From contig JAEYVE010000282.1 in the NCBI GenBank assembly GCA_023432025.1, forward strand, positions 1 through 21,343: a stretch of DNA of 21,343 nt, read 5' to 3'. This document shows positions 7,102 to 15,928 of this stretch, in pieces; position 1 is the first letter of the stretch; every line of letters starts with the position of its first letter. The DNA comes from Pseudomonadota bacterium (lineage in GTDB: Bacteria; Myxococcota_A; Polyangia; Polyangiales; Polyangiaceae). Under the pieces are notes generated by a model. The model was not told where the DNA came from. It saw only the letters and a list, made by a program, of their open reading frames with translations, and made no database searches. The position numbers and the translations under genes are program-made.

Positions 7102-7995
7102 TCAGCGATCGTAAATGCGCTGGATTTCCGTGCCGACGCCTTCGTCCGTGAAGATTTCGAGCAGGAGCGCGTGGCGCTTGCGGCCGTCGACGATGTGGAC
7201 TTTTTCGACGCCGGAGTCGACCGCCTTCAGGGCGCAACGCACCTTGGGGATCATGCCGCCTTGAATGACGCCATCGGAGATCAGGCGTTCGGCTTCGCGC
7301 GCGCGGAGCGAGCGGAGCAGGTTGCCCTGGTTGTCCTTCACGCCCTCGACGTCCGTCATGAGCATCAGCTTGGCCGCGCCGAGCGACGCGGCGATTCTGC
7401 CGGCCGCGGTGTCGGCGTTGACGTTGAGGGCTTTGCCGTCTGCGTCGACGGCGATGGGCGCCACCACCGGGACGAACTGCTTGTCGATGAGGTCGCGGAT
7501 GAGGTGAGGGCGAACCTCTTCGATTTCGCCGACGCGTCCGAGATCGACCATGACCTGCTCGCCGCGCTCATTTTTCGCGGGGACGCGCTCGAGCTTGCGA
7601 CCGCGCATGAACTGGTCGTCCTTGCCGCTGAGGCCGACCGCGCGTCCGCCTTGCTCGCAGATGAGGCCGACGATTTCCGAGTTCACGGCGCCACCCAGCA
7701 CCATTTCGACGACGTTCATGGTGGCGTCGTCCGTGATGCGCAGCCCTGCGCTGAACGTCGACTGAATGCCCACCTTGTCCAGCATTTCGTTGATCTGCGG
7801 GCCGCCGCCGTGCACGACCACCACCTGAATACCGACGTACCGCAGCAAGCACACGTCTCGCGCAAAGCTGCGCTTCAGCTCGTCGTTCTCCATCGCGTGT
7901 CCGCCGTACTTCACGACGAAGGTGCGCTGGTGAAAGCGGCGGATGTACGGCAGGGCCTCGTGGAGAATCGCGGCCTTTTCGATGAGCTCGTTCAT
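7102..7995 (-). CDS. argB: acetylglutamate kinase
   Basis: This 297-residue enzyme phosphorylates N-acetyl-L-glutamate in arginine synthesis. All amino-acid-kinase landmarks are present: VVKYGGHAM with Lys29, VVVVHGGGPQIN (58-69), SAGLRITD, GLSGKD (121-126), NVNADTAAGRIA (191-202), MTDVEGV, and IQGGMIPKV with Lys251. The N-terminus (NELIEKAAILHEALPYIRRF) matches the extra N-terminal helix found in arginine-inhibited, hexameric forms of the enzyme, so feedback inhibition by arginine is likely. Other arg genes are not adjacent. The ATG lacks a clear ribosome-binding site. The gene overlaps nothing and leads straight into the pseudouridine synthase gene, so the two probably share a message. Confidence 0.96.
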   Translation of the reverse strand: MNELIEKAAILHEALPYIRRFHQRTFVVKYGGHAMENDELKRSFARDVCLLRYVGIQVVVVHGGGPQINEMLDKVGIQSTFSAGLRITDDATMNVVEMVLGGAVNSEIVGLICEQGGRAVGLSGKDDQFMRGRKLERVPAKNERGEQVMVDLGRVGEIEEVRPHLIRDLIDKQFVPVVAPIAVDADGKALNVNADTAAGRIAASLGAAKLMLMTDVEGVKDNQGNLLRSLRAREAERLISDGVIQGGMIPKVRCALKAVDSGVEKVHIVDGRKRHALLLEIFTDEGVGTEIQRIYDR

Positions 7996-8390
7996 GGTCG
8001 GAGAGCGGAGTTATTGCTTGGAAACGTTCGTGCCGCCCGCGGAGGGCGCGGGATCGGTCCCGGGAGGGGTCTTTCGGGTCGCCGTGGCTGACTCTCGGAC
8101 CTCGCGGGGGCGCACCCTAGAGCGGCGAACGGTGGGCCCGCAAACCGTTTCGGAAAGCCGGAGTCACCGACGCTCAGTGGCGGCTCTCCGCCGGGAAACG
8201 AGCTCCGCCAGAGCCTGGGTCGACCACTTTCCGGCGTAGCCAGGGCTTGGCGGTGCCCGGCGGGGCCTCCCGCGCCCCCTGCGGCAGCTCCCAGCGCGCC
8301 GGGGGTCCACGGTCTTGCCCGGCTGTGGCGCCCCGAACGGCGCTCGGCTGGGACGCGGGGGAGGCCGGGTTGTGCTACAGGGCAGCGCTC
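7996..8390. other. 395-base divergent intergenic region
   Basis: This stretch separates argB (minus) from the GT5-like gene (plus) and must hold both promoters. The part next to argB has a rather AT-rich patch (GGAGTTATTGCTTGGAAACG, 8010-8029). The rest is very GC-rich, with only a small hairpin (GGCGG 8179-8183 with CCGCC 8188-8192). Open frames here look like chance products of high GC. I see no convincing consensus promoter, operator or small RNA. Confidence 0.4.
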
Positions 8391-9821
8391 ATGGACCTCT
8401 TGTTCGTCACTCCCGAGCTCGCGCCCTTCGTGGTCGAGACCCCCGCCGCCGAGTCCATCGCCGCCCTGGCCAAGTCGCTTCGCCTCCTGGGGCACGACGT
8501 GACCATCGCCGCGCCCCGCTATCCGGCGTTCGAACAAGCTGGGCTGCTCGCCGCGCGCCGGTTGACGCCCTTGCGTTTGCAGACCGGGGCGGAGGTGGTC
8601 GTGTTGGACGCGCAGCTACCGTCCGGAGTGAAGCTCACGTTGTTCGACGCGCCGCGCTTGTTCGACCGCTCGGGCGTGTACGGAGAAAACGGCGAGGAGT
8701 ACGCCGACAACCCCAAGCGATTCGGGTTTTTCTCCGATTGCGTGGAAGCGCTCGTTCGTTCGCGCGCCGAGCAAGGCAAGACCTTCGACGTGGTGCACCT
8801 GCACGACTACGCGGCGGGGCTCTGCGCCGTGAAGCTTGCCTCGCGTCCTGGACCGAGCGTCCCCACCGTGCTCACCGTTCACGATGGCGCGCTCACCGGT
8901 ACCTTTTCCGCCAAGGCGCGTGAAGAGCTGGGGATCCCCGAGGAGTTTTGCCACCAAGAGGGCTTTCGCATCGGCACCAAACTGTGTGTGTTGAAGGGCG
9001 CGGTCGCCACCGCGGATCGCGTCGTGACCACGTCGCCCACCTATGCTTCGCGTCTGGAGAGCCCCGAGCGCTTCGGCGCGCTCTCGCGCGCGTTTCGCGA
9101 GGGCAGCGCGCCGTGCGTCGGTGTGCTCGGCGGGGTGGACTATTCTCTCTACAACCCCGCAACCGATTCCGCGCTGAGCAGCCGCTACGACGCCGAGGAC
9201 ATTTCGAACAAGGCGAGAAACAAGGCCGCCGTGGTGCGTGAGGTGGGCCTGGAGGTGGAGGTGTCGAGGCCGCTGTTCTTCGCCGAGGCCGTTTCCGGGG
9301 GACAGTCGGCGCTCGACACGCTGGCCGCTACTTTGCGCACGCTCGCCAAGAACGAATTGCAAATCGTCGTCGTGACGGACGCGGCGCACGAGGAGGCGCT
9401 TCGAGCCGCGGCGGAGCCGCTGACGGACTCGGTGCGCATCGTGACGCGCAGCTCGGACCGCTTGGTGCGTCGGCTCGTGGCAGGCGCGGACTTCTACTTG
9501 GGTCTGGAGCGCTCGAACCCGTCGGCGCACGCGCTGCTGCGGGCGCAGCGCTACGGCACCGTACCTGTGGCGCTCTCCGTGGACGCGGCGGTGGACGCGG
9601 TCGTCGACTGTGACGCCGAGCTCGAGACGGGCACCGGCTTCCTCTTCGACGCAATGACGCAGCGGGCACTCACGGGCGCCGTTGCACGTGCCCTGGCGGC
9701 CTACGGCTCGCCGCGCTTTCCGCTACTGGTGCGGCGCATTGCTCGCCAAGATTTGGGTTGGGACCGCGCTGCGCGTCGCTACGCGCAAATCTACCGTCAA
9801 ACGTTGGCGTCTCACGCCTGA
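8391..9821 (+). CDS. glycogen-synthase-like (GT5) protein with degenerate active site
   Basis: A 476-residue protein, the same length as ordinary bacterial GlgA, which adds glucose from ADP-glucose to glycogen. The fold is clearly GT5: LLFVTPELAPF, LGHDVTIAAPRY, VYGENGEEYADNPKRFGFF, DVVHLHDYAAGL, LTVHDG, KGAVATADRVVTTSPTYA, VGVLGGVDYSLYNPATD (243-259) and RYGTVPV (387-393). The key motifs are changed. KTGGL near residue 15 is VETPAAE. The 'SRLTxQKG' block carrying the catalytic Arg and Lys is AEAVSGGQ (298-305). The 'FEPCGL' block carrying the catalytic Glu is SNPSAHAL (375-382). The family role is therefore doubtful; a non-catalytic or differently acting relative is likely. ATG 8391 is used because GT5 proteins begin a few residues before this strand. 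The gene stands alone on its strand and ends in a strong hairpin. Confidence 0.85.
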   Translation: MDLLFVTPELAPFVVETPAAESIAALAKSLRLLGHDVTIAAPRYPAFEQAGLLAARRLTPLRLQTGAEVVVLDAQLPSGVKLTLFDAPRLFDRSGVYGENGEEYADNPKRFGFFSDCVEALVRSRAEQGKTFDVVHLHDYAAGLCAVKLASRPGPSVPTVLTVHDGALTGTFSAKAREELGIPEEFCHQEGFRIGTKLCVLKGAVATADRVVTTSPTYASRLESPERFGALSRAFREGSAPCVGVLGGVDYSLYNPATDSALSSRYDAEDISNKARNKAAVVREVGLEVEVSRPLFFAEAVSGGQSALDTLAATLRTLAKNELQIVVVTDAAHEEALRAAAEPLTDSVRIVTRSSDRLVRRLVAGADFYLGLERSNPSAHALLRAQRYGTVPVALSVDAAVDAVVDCDAELETGTGFLFDAMTQRALTGAVARALAAYGSPRFPLLVRRIARQDLGWDRAARRYAQIYRQTLASHA

Positions 9822-9836
9822 GCGAGCGTGAGACGC
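9807..9836. terminator. 11-bp hairpin shared by convergent genes
   Basis: GCGTCTCACGC (9807-9817) is an exact inverted match to GCGTGAGACGC (9826-9836), with an eight-base loop. The stop codon of the GT5-like gene (9819-9821) lies in the loop, and the membrane-protein gene on the other strand stops at 9847. This is a good two-way terminator for both operons, although neither side has a long T run. Confidence 0.65.
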
Positions 9837-9846
9837 GTGGGCGAGC

Positions 9847-10761
9847 TCACACGTCTCGCGCCGTCCAACGCAGCGTGAGCCAGAGCCAGGCCACGTGCAG
9901 GGCGGCCAAGAGCCACGCAGTCGCCTGGTGGAGGCAAAACACAGTCAAGACCCGTACGGAGCCTTCCTGCTCGACGGCGAGCGCGTTCGTGACGACACCG
10001 GCAAGCGCCGTCAGCGCGAGCGCTCCCAGGGAGAGCCCCCATCGCGCGCCAAAGACGGCGAAAAAGCGCGCGCCCAGAGCCGAGAAAGCATTTTGCAGCG
10101 CGCCCGAGAGCGCGTCGCCCCGAGCTACGATTCGGGACCGCGCCAGGTCATGCACCACGCCAGGCGCGGCGACCAACACGAAAACCAGTACGACGCCGAT
10201 CAGGAAACCCGCGTCCTGCGCGACCGGCGACCAGCGGCTCAGGGGACCGCTGTAGAGCGCCCCCAACGAAAGAGCGCCCGCCGCCAGAATTGCGCCGGCA
10301 CACAGTCCCCAGCCCAGCCCCAAGAGGAGGAGCGGTCGAGCGCGGGCGAGCACGAGGCCCACGGCGGCCGCGCCGGCTGAGCGGAGCCGCCCCGGCGGTG
10401 ATACTTCGTGCGGGGACGCCGTGTTCGGGGCAGGCAAGGACAAGAAGGCGCAGATCCAAGCGGCCAGAGCGGCCAAGGCGAACCAGGCGAGAGCCAAGAG
10501 TCCGAGCGTGGTGACGAACGAGTCCCCCAGCTGGTCGAAGCGGAGGCGCAACATTTCCAAGAGCCCGTCCGCTCCGGGCTCGAAGAGGCGGCGATCGTCG
10601 TCCACGCCGGACGAAAAGAGTAGCGCGAGCGGGCGGCTGACGACCCACGCCAGCCCGAAGCGGAGCGCCCACACCAGCGTGGTTACCTTCGCGAGGAGCG
10701 CCACGTCCGAGCGCCACGAGCGCGGCTCGTACGTGGGCAGCACAGCGGCTTCGTCGCTCAC
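9847..10761 (-). CDS. six-span membrane protein, function unknown
   Basis: This 304-residue protein has about six hydrophobic spans: near residues 26-50, 82-108, 143-168, 184-206, 233-262 and 270-298. It has a polar N-terminus and an acidic/Pro-containing loop after the second span (LPAPNTASPHEVSPPG). No catalytic or transport motif is recognisable; the composition (Leu/Ala/Gly/Val) is that of an integral inner-membrane protein. GTG 10761 is taken as the start because it overlaps the stop of the M1 peptidase gene (GTGA), a classic sign of translational coupling; the longer open frame upstream is a shadow inside the peptidase gene. The tight link suggests that it works with the exported peptidase or the DnaK module. 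I do not recognise the family. Confidence 0.75.
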   Translation of the reverse strand: MSDEAAVLPTYEPRSWRSDVALLAKVTTLVWALRFGLAWVVSRPLALLFSSGVDDDRRLFEPGADGLLEMLRLRFDQLGDSFVTTLGLLALAWFALAALAAWICAFLSLPAPNTASPHEVSPPGRLRSAGAAAVGLVLARARPLLLLGLGWGLCAGAILAAGALSLGALYSGPLSRWSPVAQDAGFLIGVVLVFVLVAAPGVVHDLARSRIVARGDALSGALQNAFSALGARFFAVFGARWGLSLGALALTALAGVVTNALAVEQEGSVRVLTVFCLHQATAWLLAALHVAWLWLTLRWTARDV

Positions 10762-12743
10762 GGTCCTACCCAATGCAAGAGCAGCTCCGCCCAATACATC
10801 GCTCGCTCGTTCACGCGGGTCGCGCTTTTGGGGCCGGTCCTGCGTCGCGTATCGTTCAAGCGGTTCTCGTCCAAAAGCACCCGCCGTTCGGGGTCCACGG
10901 TGACGGCGCGCAAGGGGACCTCGTGCTCCAGCTCCATGACGTGCGTGGGGTCCTGAGCGCTCCACGAGCGCTCCACGTGCTCGCCATTTTCGAGGGAAAA
11001 TCGCACGGTCACGGGCAGCGGCAAGGTGCCGCGGCGCACCACCACCGCGCGGCTCTTGTAGCGGTCCTCGCCGATCACGCGCGAATCGAGGTCGCGCACC
11101 GCGTAGTCCACCCACGCGCGGTCGAAGAGCATGCTGCGGAGCGTCCGCGCAGCTTCCGCGCCCATTTCTTCGCTCACGACGTCGAGGAGCTCGCGCGGCG
11201 TCGGGCTTTGCCAGCGGTAGCGGGCCGCGTAGCGTGAGAGCGCCTTTTGGAGTTTTTCCTCACCGTAGACTTGGCCCAGCGTCGTCAGCGCAGCCGCCGT
11301 GCGCGAGTACACCAGGGCGCCGAGCGCACGCATGCCGGTGAACTCCGAGGCGGGCTCGGCGATCGCTTCGTCCTTGCCGTAAGTGAGTGCCGCCCAGCGT
11401 CCAATTGCGGGCAAAGAGACGGTGAGGCCGAAACGCTCACCAATGGACCCGGCGCCGAAGCGCTCGTCCATGGCGACCCATTCGGCGTAGCTGTTCAATC
11501 CTTCGTCCAAAAAGGGATAACGCGCTTCGTTGGTTCCAATCAAACTCTGGAACCATTGGTGCCCCAGCTCGTGCACCGTCACCTGCTCGAGCGTGCGCGC
11601 ACCCAACCACGACCAGAGCGGGATGCCGCCGGTCGTGATGAACGTCGGGTATTCCATGCCGCCTGCGGCTGCGGCGAAGGGCGGCGGATGAACCACGGTG
11701 AGCGTGGGGTAGGGATAACGACCGTACCTTTCGTTGAAGTGCGGTAGCGCGTGCTCGAGCGTCGCCCACGTCGTGGCTGCGGTCGATCCCGAACCCCGAG
11801 GCACCAGCAAGGACACGTCGACGCCCTCGATGGACCGGTGTTCATCGCGGAACCCGTCCCAGGAGGTCCACGCGAAATCGAGCACTCCCTCTGCTTGGTA
11901 GCGCTCCACGCGGCGCTCGCCAGCGTCTCGGCGTTCGGTGCGCTTGCCTGTGGCGCCGGCGAGGTGCGTGCGCGGAACGTCCAAGGTTACGTCGTAGTCG
12001 CCGAAGTCCGCATAGAACTCGGCGTGCGGGTGAAACGCGAAGTGCGCGAAGTCGCCGTTCGGTTCGAGCTTGGCGAGCTTGGGGTACCACTGCGCCACCA
12101 GGTGAAAGGAGCGAGCAAAGCCGGTTCGCTCGACGATTTCCGGCAGCTCCGAGACGAACTCCACGTCGAAGGTCACCGTTTCTCCGGGCGCGATGGGCGC
12201 CGGGAGTGGGACGCGGATATCGGTGGCGTCGTCGGCGTCACCGGGGCTGTGACGCTCGGCGCGTTCCCACAGGTTGTCTTCGCCGAAGCGCGGCGACGCG
12301 AGGCGCGTCACCGTGACGCCGCCGGGGCGGCCCAAACGCCGCGCGCTGCGGCTACCCGTGAACGGTGAACGCAGGAACTGCGTGCGTTCGTGGGCGAAGG
12401 CGTTCAGGTAGAGATGGAAGTAGAGCTCGCTTTTTTCGACGCGCGAGGCGTTCGTCCAGCGAATTTGCCCTCGAGCGTTCACTCGGTGAGCGTCTTCGTC
12501 GAGACGCGCGAAGAGCGTGTAGGAGGCCACCCGTGGCGGCGTCGTCGCCGTGAGCGGAAGCGGCTCCGCGGGCTCACGAGGTGCGGACGGCTCTTTCGGT
12601 GGAGCTTGTGCGCCCGAGGCGTCTTCGGCGGGGCCGCTTGCGACGGCCGCGTGCGCTCCGAAGACGAGCGCGAGCACGCCGGTCAGACACGCGCCCCAAG
12701 CCGTGAGACGCGGCCTCGACTGCCGCCTTGCCCGTACCTGCAT
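10758..12743 (-). CDS. exported M1-family zinc metallopeptidase
   Basis: A 661-residue protein with an N-terminal basic segment and hydrophobic stretch (LTAWGACLTGVLALVFGAHA, ~13-32), so it is probably exported, followed by a Pro/Ala-rich linker. It has the M1 aminopeptidase features: a beta-rich N-terminal domain, GGMEYPTF (361-368) in the position of the substrate-binding GAMEN motif, and HELGHQWF (391-398) with the third zinc ligand Glu414 in FLDEGLNSYAEW. The catalytic Glu392 and both histidines are present, so peptidase activity is likely. GGMEY instead of GAMEN is common in bacterial M1 relatives. The C-terminal ~90 residues (RAVVVRRGTLPLPVTVRF onward) look like a beta-sandwich domain. 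ATG 12743 is used; no strong ribosome-binding site is seen. It follows the Pro-rich gene by ~26 bases. Confidence 0.92.
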   Translation of the reverse strand: MQVRARRQSRPRLTAWGACLTGVLALVFGAHAAVASGPAEDASGAQAPPKEPSAPREPAEPLPLTATTPPRVASYTLFARLDEDAHRVNARGQIRWTNASRVEKSELYFHLYLNAFAHERTQFLRSPFTGSRSARRLGRPGGVTVTRLASPRFGEDNLWERAERHSPGDADDATDIRVPLPAPIAPGETVTFDVEFVSELPEIVERTGFARSFHLVAQWYPKLAKLEPNGDFAHFAFHPHAEFYADFGDYDVTLDVPRTHLAGATGKRTERRDAGERRVERYQAEGVLDFAWTSWDGFRDEHRSIEGVDVSLLVPRGSGSTAATTWATLEHALPHFNERYGRYPYPTLTVVHPPPFAAAAGGMEYPTFITTGGIPLWSWLGARTLEQVTVHELGHQWFQSLIGTNEARYPFLDEGLNSYAEWVAMDERFGAGSIGERFGLTVSLPAIGRWAALTYGKDEAIAEPASEFTGMRALGALVYSRTAAALTTLGQVYGEEKLQKALSRYAARYRWQSPTPRELLDVVSEEMGAEAARTLRSMLFDRAWVDYAVRDLDSRVIGEDRYKSRAVVVRRGTLPLPVTVRFSLENGEHVERSWSAQDPTHVMELEHEVPLRAVTVDPERRVLLDENRLNDTRRRTGPKSATRVNERAMYWAELLLHWVGP

Positions 12744-12769
12744 GGAAATCAGCGGCCCTGCGTCGAAAG

Positions 12770-13972
12770 TCAGCGGCGGAGTGACACCACGCGCTGGTCC
12801 ATGAGATTGCAGATGATGCGGAGCGCGTCGAGACGTTGCATGCCGCAGACGTCCAAGAGCTCATCGACCGTGGACATGCCGTCCACCATCGACAAGAGAA
12901 AACCCGCGCGATGGTCGAGAGACAACCAGCGGATCTGCTCCGGGCTCATGATGACGACCAGCGCTTGTTCCAGATCCCCGATGCGTGACGCGTACATGTC
13001 GCCGAGCACGTCGCGGCAGCTTTGCGCGCAGCGGGTAGCCTCGCGGTCGTGCGGCGATCCTTCGAGGATTCTTTCCGCCACCGTGAGGGCGCCGCTGAAG
13101 TCGCCCATCGCGTAGCGGTCCTTCATGTCGCGCATCGGGTTCGACGAAGGCGGCGGTAGCGAAGAAAAGCGCTGCGCCAGCTCGAGCCCCGACAGCGCTG
13201 GGGTGTGCAGGGCGCGCGCCGCGCTCTCCATCGCCGGCTCTTTGAAGGCGAGCCCCGGTCCGTGATCCAGATCGAGCTCGAGCGTGCTCGGCAGGCCGCG
13301 CAGCGTGCCGGAAGGCTTCCGGCCGACCGTCGTCGTTTCCAGAGCCGGGGCCTCGGCGTGGGAGTAAGACGTGTGGTGAAGGCCCGCGTGCTTTCCGCTC
13401 CCGCGCTCCGTGGACGAGTAGGCGCCGCTGCCGGCGAATCCGTTCGAGGTTTCGTGGGAGAAGTCCAGCGGCGTGGGGCGCCCCGTCAGCGGGTCGAACT
13501 CATCGGAGTCCGGCGGTTCGGTGGGGCGCTCGCTCTGCGTCCGGAGCACGGGCGGTAGATCCGAAATTCCTCGCACGCGGTGGGCCTCGACACGCGGAAC
13601 GGCGGGCCTGATGGCGGGGTGAACCGGGAGCGGCGCTTCCGGCAGCGGGTGCGGCGGCGGCGGCGCGGTGAGCGCTTCCAACGGATCGACCAGCGTGGGG
13701 CGCTCGAACAGATCGTCCTCTGCGGCGTCCCACGAGGGCGGTGACGCTGCCATCGTAGACACCGAGGAGGGCTCCGCCGCGGCCTCTTCCATCAACTGAC
13801 GCGCGAACTGGTCCGGAGGAATTTCCGGGATCTGCGTCACGCGCTCCGACGGATCGCCGTCTTCCAACGTGGGCGATTCATCCTCACTCCACGACGCATC
13901 GATCTCGTCCAGCCCCGGTGGCAGGGTGCTGGTGAGAGGATGTCTTCTCGGTGGAGGAAGGGTGCTCGGCAT
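12770..13972 (-). CDS. Pro-rich protein with C-terminal 'VDG' helical module
   Basis: This 400-residue protein (411 if TTG 14005 is used) has no recognised enzyme domain. The first ~260 residues are Pro/Glu/Ser-rich and probably disordered (for example TAPPPPHPLPEAPLP). About residues 280-325 look like a TPR-type helical pair (DRYAMGDFSGALTVAERIL). The last ~50 residues, starting WLSLDHRAGFLLSMVDG (VDG at 363-365), form a small helical or winged-helix-like module. This module aligns without gaps to residues 47-87 of the J-domain protein encoded at 15929-17776. The gene follows dnaK closely on the same strand and precedes the M1 peptidase, so it is part of the same operon. The shared module suggests a common partner or assembly role, which is inference. 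The start is uncertain: no clear ribosome-binding site at either candidate. Confidence 0.8.
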   Translation of the reverse strand: MPSTLPPPRRHPLTSTLPPGLDEIDASWSEDESPTLEDGDPSERVTQIPEIPPDQFARQLMEEAAAEPSSVSTMAASPPSWDAAEDDLFERPTLVDPLEALTAPPPPHPLPEAPLPVHPAIRPAVPRVEAHRVRGISDLPPVLRTQSERPTEPPDSDEFDPLTGRPTPLDFSHETSNGFAGSGAYSSTERGSGKHAGLHHTSYSHAEAPALETTTVGRKPSGTLRGLPSTLELDLDHGPGLAFKEPAMESAARALHTPALSGLELAQRFSSLPPPSSNPMRDMKDRYAMGDFSGALTVAERILEGSPHDREATRCAQSCRDVLGDMYASRIGDLEQALVVIMSPEQIRWLSLDHRAGFLLSMVDGMSTVDELLDVCGMQRLDALRIICNLMDQRVVSLRR

Positions 13973-14023
13973 GCCCCAATTCGGCGATGAACCAGCGTTC
14001 GGCAACGGTGTGTTCCCGGCTGC

Positions 14024-15850
14024 TCAGCTAGGACGGGCGACGACGCCCCTGAACATGCGCTCGGTTCGTTCGAGATGCTCAATCTGCTCCCGGACGGTGG
14101 CCGTGTGCCTCGTATCGATAGCGCGCCGAGCTCGGTCGAGCACTCCCCGTGCCTTGTCGATGGCGTCCCGGCCGAAGTCCGCTCCGCCCACGGTGCGCTC
14201 CACCTCGGAAAAGAGCCTTTCGACGCTGGCGATGAGAGTTTCCGCGCGCTGCTTGGCTCCTTCGAACTCTTCGTCGGAGCGACGCTCGACCATGTAGTCC
14301 TGAGCGTTTTTGGCCATCTGCTTGACCTCGTCCGCCGTCAAGCCGCTCGATGCGGTGACCTGAATGGACTGGGCCTGACCCGTTTCGAGGTCCTTGGCGT
14401 GCACGCTGACGATGCCGTCCGTGTTGATTTCGAACGTCACCTCGATTTCGACGTGGCCCTTGGGGGCGCGCCGGAGGCCCGTGAGGATGAACTCTCCCAA
14501 GAGCTCGTTGTCCTCGGCCTTCTCGCTGTCGCCCTGCATGACGATGATCTTCACCGCGGTTTGGTTGTCCCGGCTGGTGGTGAAGGTCTTGGCCTGACTC
14601 GTCGGAACGGTGGTGTTTTGAGGAATCAGCTCCTCGAAGTGGCTGCCGAACGTCATGATGCCGAGCGCGTGCGGCGTGACGTCCAAGAGGAGCATTTCCT
14701 GACGGTCCTCGACCAAAGCCGCGCCCTGAATGGCCGCACCCATGGCGACGACCTCGTCCGGGTGAACACCCTTGTTCGGAGCGCGTTGGAAGTACGCCGC
14801 CACGGCGCTTTGAATCGCCGGCATACGCGTCATGCCGCCCACCAAAATGACGTCCTCGATTTCGTCGAGGTCCAGGTGCGCGTCCTCCATGGCCTGCCGA
14901 CAAATGTCGATGGTGCGGGTGACCAAGTCCGCCGTCAGAGACTCGAGCAGCGAGCGCGAGATGGACCGCTGCAGGTGGAGCGCCTCGTTGTTCGAGGTGG
15001 AAATGATGAAGGGCAGGTTGATTTCCGTCTCTGCGACGGAGGAAAGCTCGCACTTGGCCTTTTCAGCAGCGTCGCGCAGCCGCTGCAGCGCCATGCGGTC
15101 TTCACGCAAATCCAAGCCGTAGTCTTGCTTGAAGCCTTCGACCAACCACTCGATCACGCGAGCGTCGAAGTCTTCGCCGCCGAGGAACGTGTCGCCCGTC
15201 GTGCTGATGACCTTGAACACGCCGTGCGCGCCGATTTCCAAGATGGAAATGTCGAAGGTGCCGCCGCCCAAATCGTATACGGCGACGGTGCGATCCAAAT
15301 CTTTGCCGAAGCCGTAGGCGAGGGACGCCGCGGTCGGCTCGTTGATGATGCGAATGACGTCCAGGCCCGCGATGGCGCCCGCGTCCTTCGTGGCTTGTCG
15401 CTGGTTGTCGTTGAAGTAGGCAGGCACCGTGACGACGGCCTTTTCTACTTTTTCACCGAGGTATTCCTCGGCAACGAGCTTCATTTCCTGCAAAATCATC
15501 GAGCTGATCTCCGGCACGGAGTAGCTCTTGCCGCGCAGCTCGATGCGTACGTCGTCGTGGGGGCCTTCCACGATGTGGTAGCTCGACGTCATCAGGGCGT
15601 TCTTCACCTGCGGCGAGTCCCATTTGCGACCGATGAGTCGCTTGGCCGCGTACACCGTGTTTTCGGCGTTGGTGATGGCCTGTCGTTTGGCGATGTGCCC
15701 CACCAGCCGCTTTCCGGCCTCCGTGACGGCGACGATGCTCGGCGTCGTCTTGTACCCACCACGGTTGGGGATCACGGTGGCCGAATCCCCTTCGAGGACG
15801 GATACACACGAGTTCGTGGTTCCGAGGTCGATGCCGATGACGCGCTCCAT
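14024..15850 (-). CDS. dnaK: Hsp70 chaperone, DnaK paralogue
   Basis: This 608-residue Hsp70 carries the full nucleotide-binding domain: IGIDLGTTNSCV (5-16), Lys70 in YAAKRLIGRK, VPAYFNDNQRQATKDAG (142-158), RIINEPTAASLAYGFG, VYDLGGGTFD (191-200) and VILVGGMTRMP. The substrate-binding domain follows (DVTPHALGIMTFG, LTGLRRAPKGHVEIEVTFEI) with a helical lid. It is ~30 residues shorter than E. coli DnaK, and the usual acidic 'EE(V/A)' tail is missing; it ends RGVVARPS. There is no grpE or canonical dnaJ next to it. Instead it sits between a J-domain/TPR protein (78 bases upstream) and the Pro-rich protein. It is therefore more likely a specialised paralogue than the housekeeping copy; Myxococcus xanthus has one such paralogue, SglK, needed for social gliding. 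Whether this is its orthologue cannot be decided here. The symbol is for the family. Confidence 0.93.
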   Translation of the reverse strand: MERVIGIDLGTTNSCVSVLEGDSATVIPNRGGYKTTPSIVAVTEAGKRLVGHIAKRQAITNAENTVYAAKRLIGRKWDSPQVKNALMTSSYHIVEGPHDDVRIELRGKSYSVPEISSMILQEMKLVAEEYLGEKVEKAVVTVPAYFNDNQRQATKDAGAIAGLDVIRIINEPTAASLAYGFGKDLDRTVAVYDLGGGTFDISILEIGAHGVFKVISTTGDTFLGGEDFDARVIEWLVEGFKQDYGLDLREDRMALQRLRDAAEKAKCELSSVAETEINLPFIISTSNNEALHLQRSISRSLLESLTADLVTRTIDICRQAMEDAHLDLDEIEDVILVGGMTRMPAIQSAVAAYFQRAPNKGVHPDEVVAMGAAIQGAALVEDRQEMLLLDVTPHALGIMTFGSHFEELIPQNTTVPTSQAKTFTTSRDNQTAVKIIVMQGDSEKAEDNELLGEFILTGLRRAPKGHVEIEVTFEINTDGIVSVHAKDLETGQAQSIQVTASSGLTADEVKQMAKNAQDYMVERRSDEEFEGAKQRAETLIASVERLFSEVERTVGGADFGRDAIDKARGVLDRARRAIDTRHTATVREQIEHLERTERMFRGVVARPS

Positions 15851-15928
15851 GACTTCTTTGTGTCTACTTTCGATAGAGGTGCGGTTCGTGACGGGTGCGG
15901 CGGCGGTTCATCGAGGGCCGCGACCGAA

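Noticed and set aside
6241..8091. 616-codon open frame on the plus strand
   Set aside because: Antisense to the pseudouridine synthase and argB genes; no recognisable motif; typical high-GC shadow.
7992..8537. 181-codon frame on the minus strand between argB and the GT5-like gene
   Set aside because: It overlaps the start of the GT5-like gene, is Gly/Pro/Arg-rich without any domain, and has no ribosome-binding site. It would only partly fill the intergenic region.
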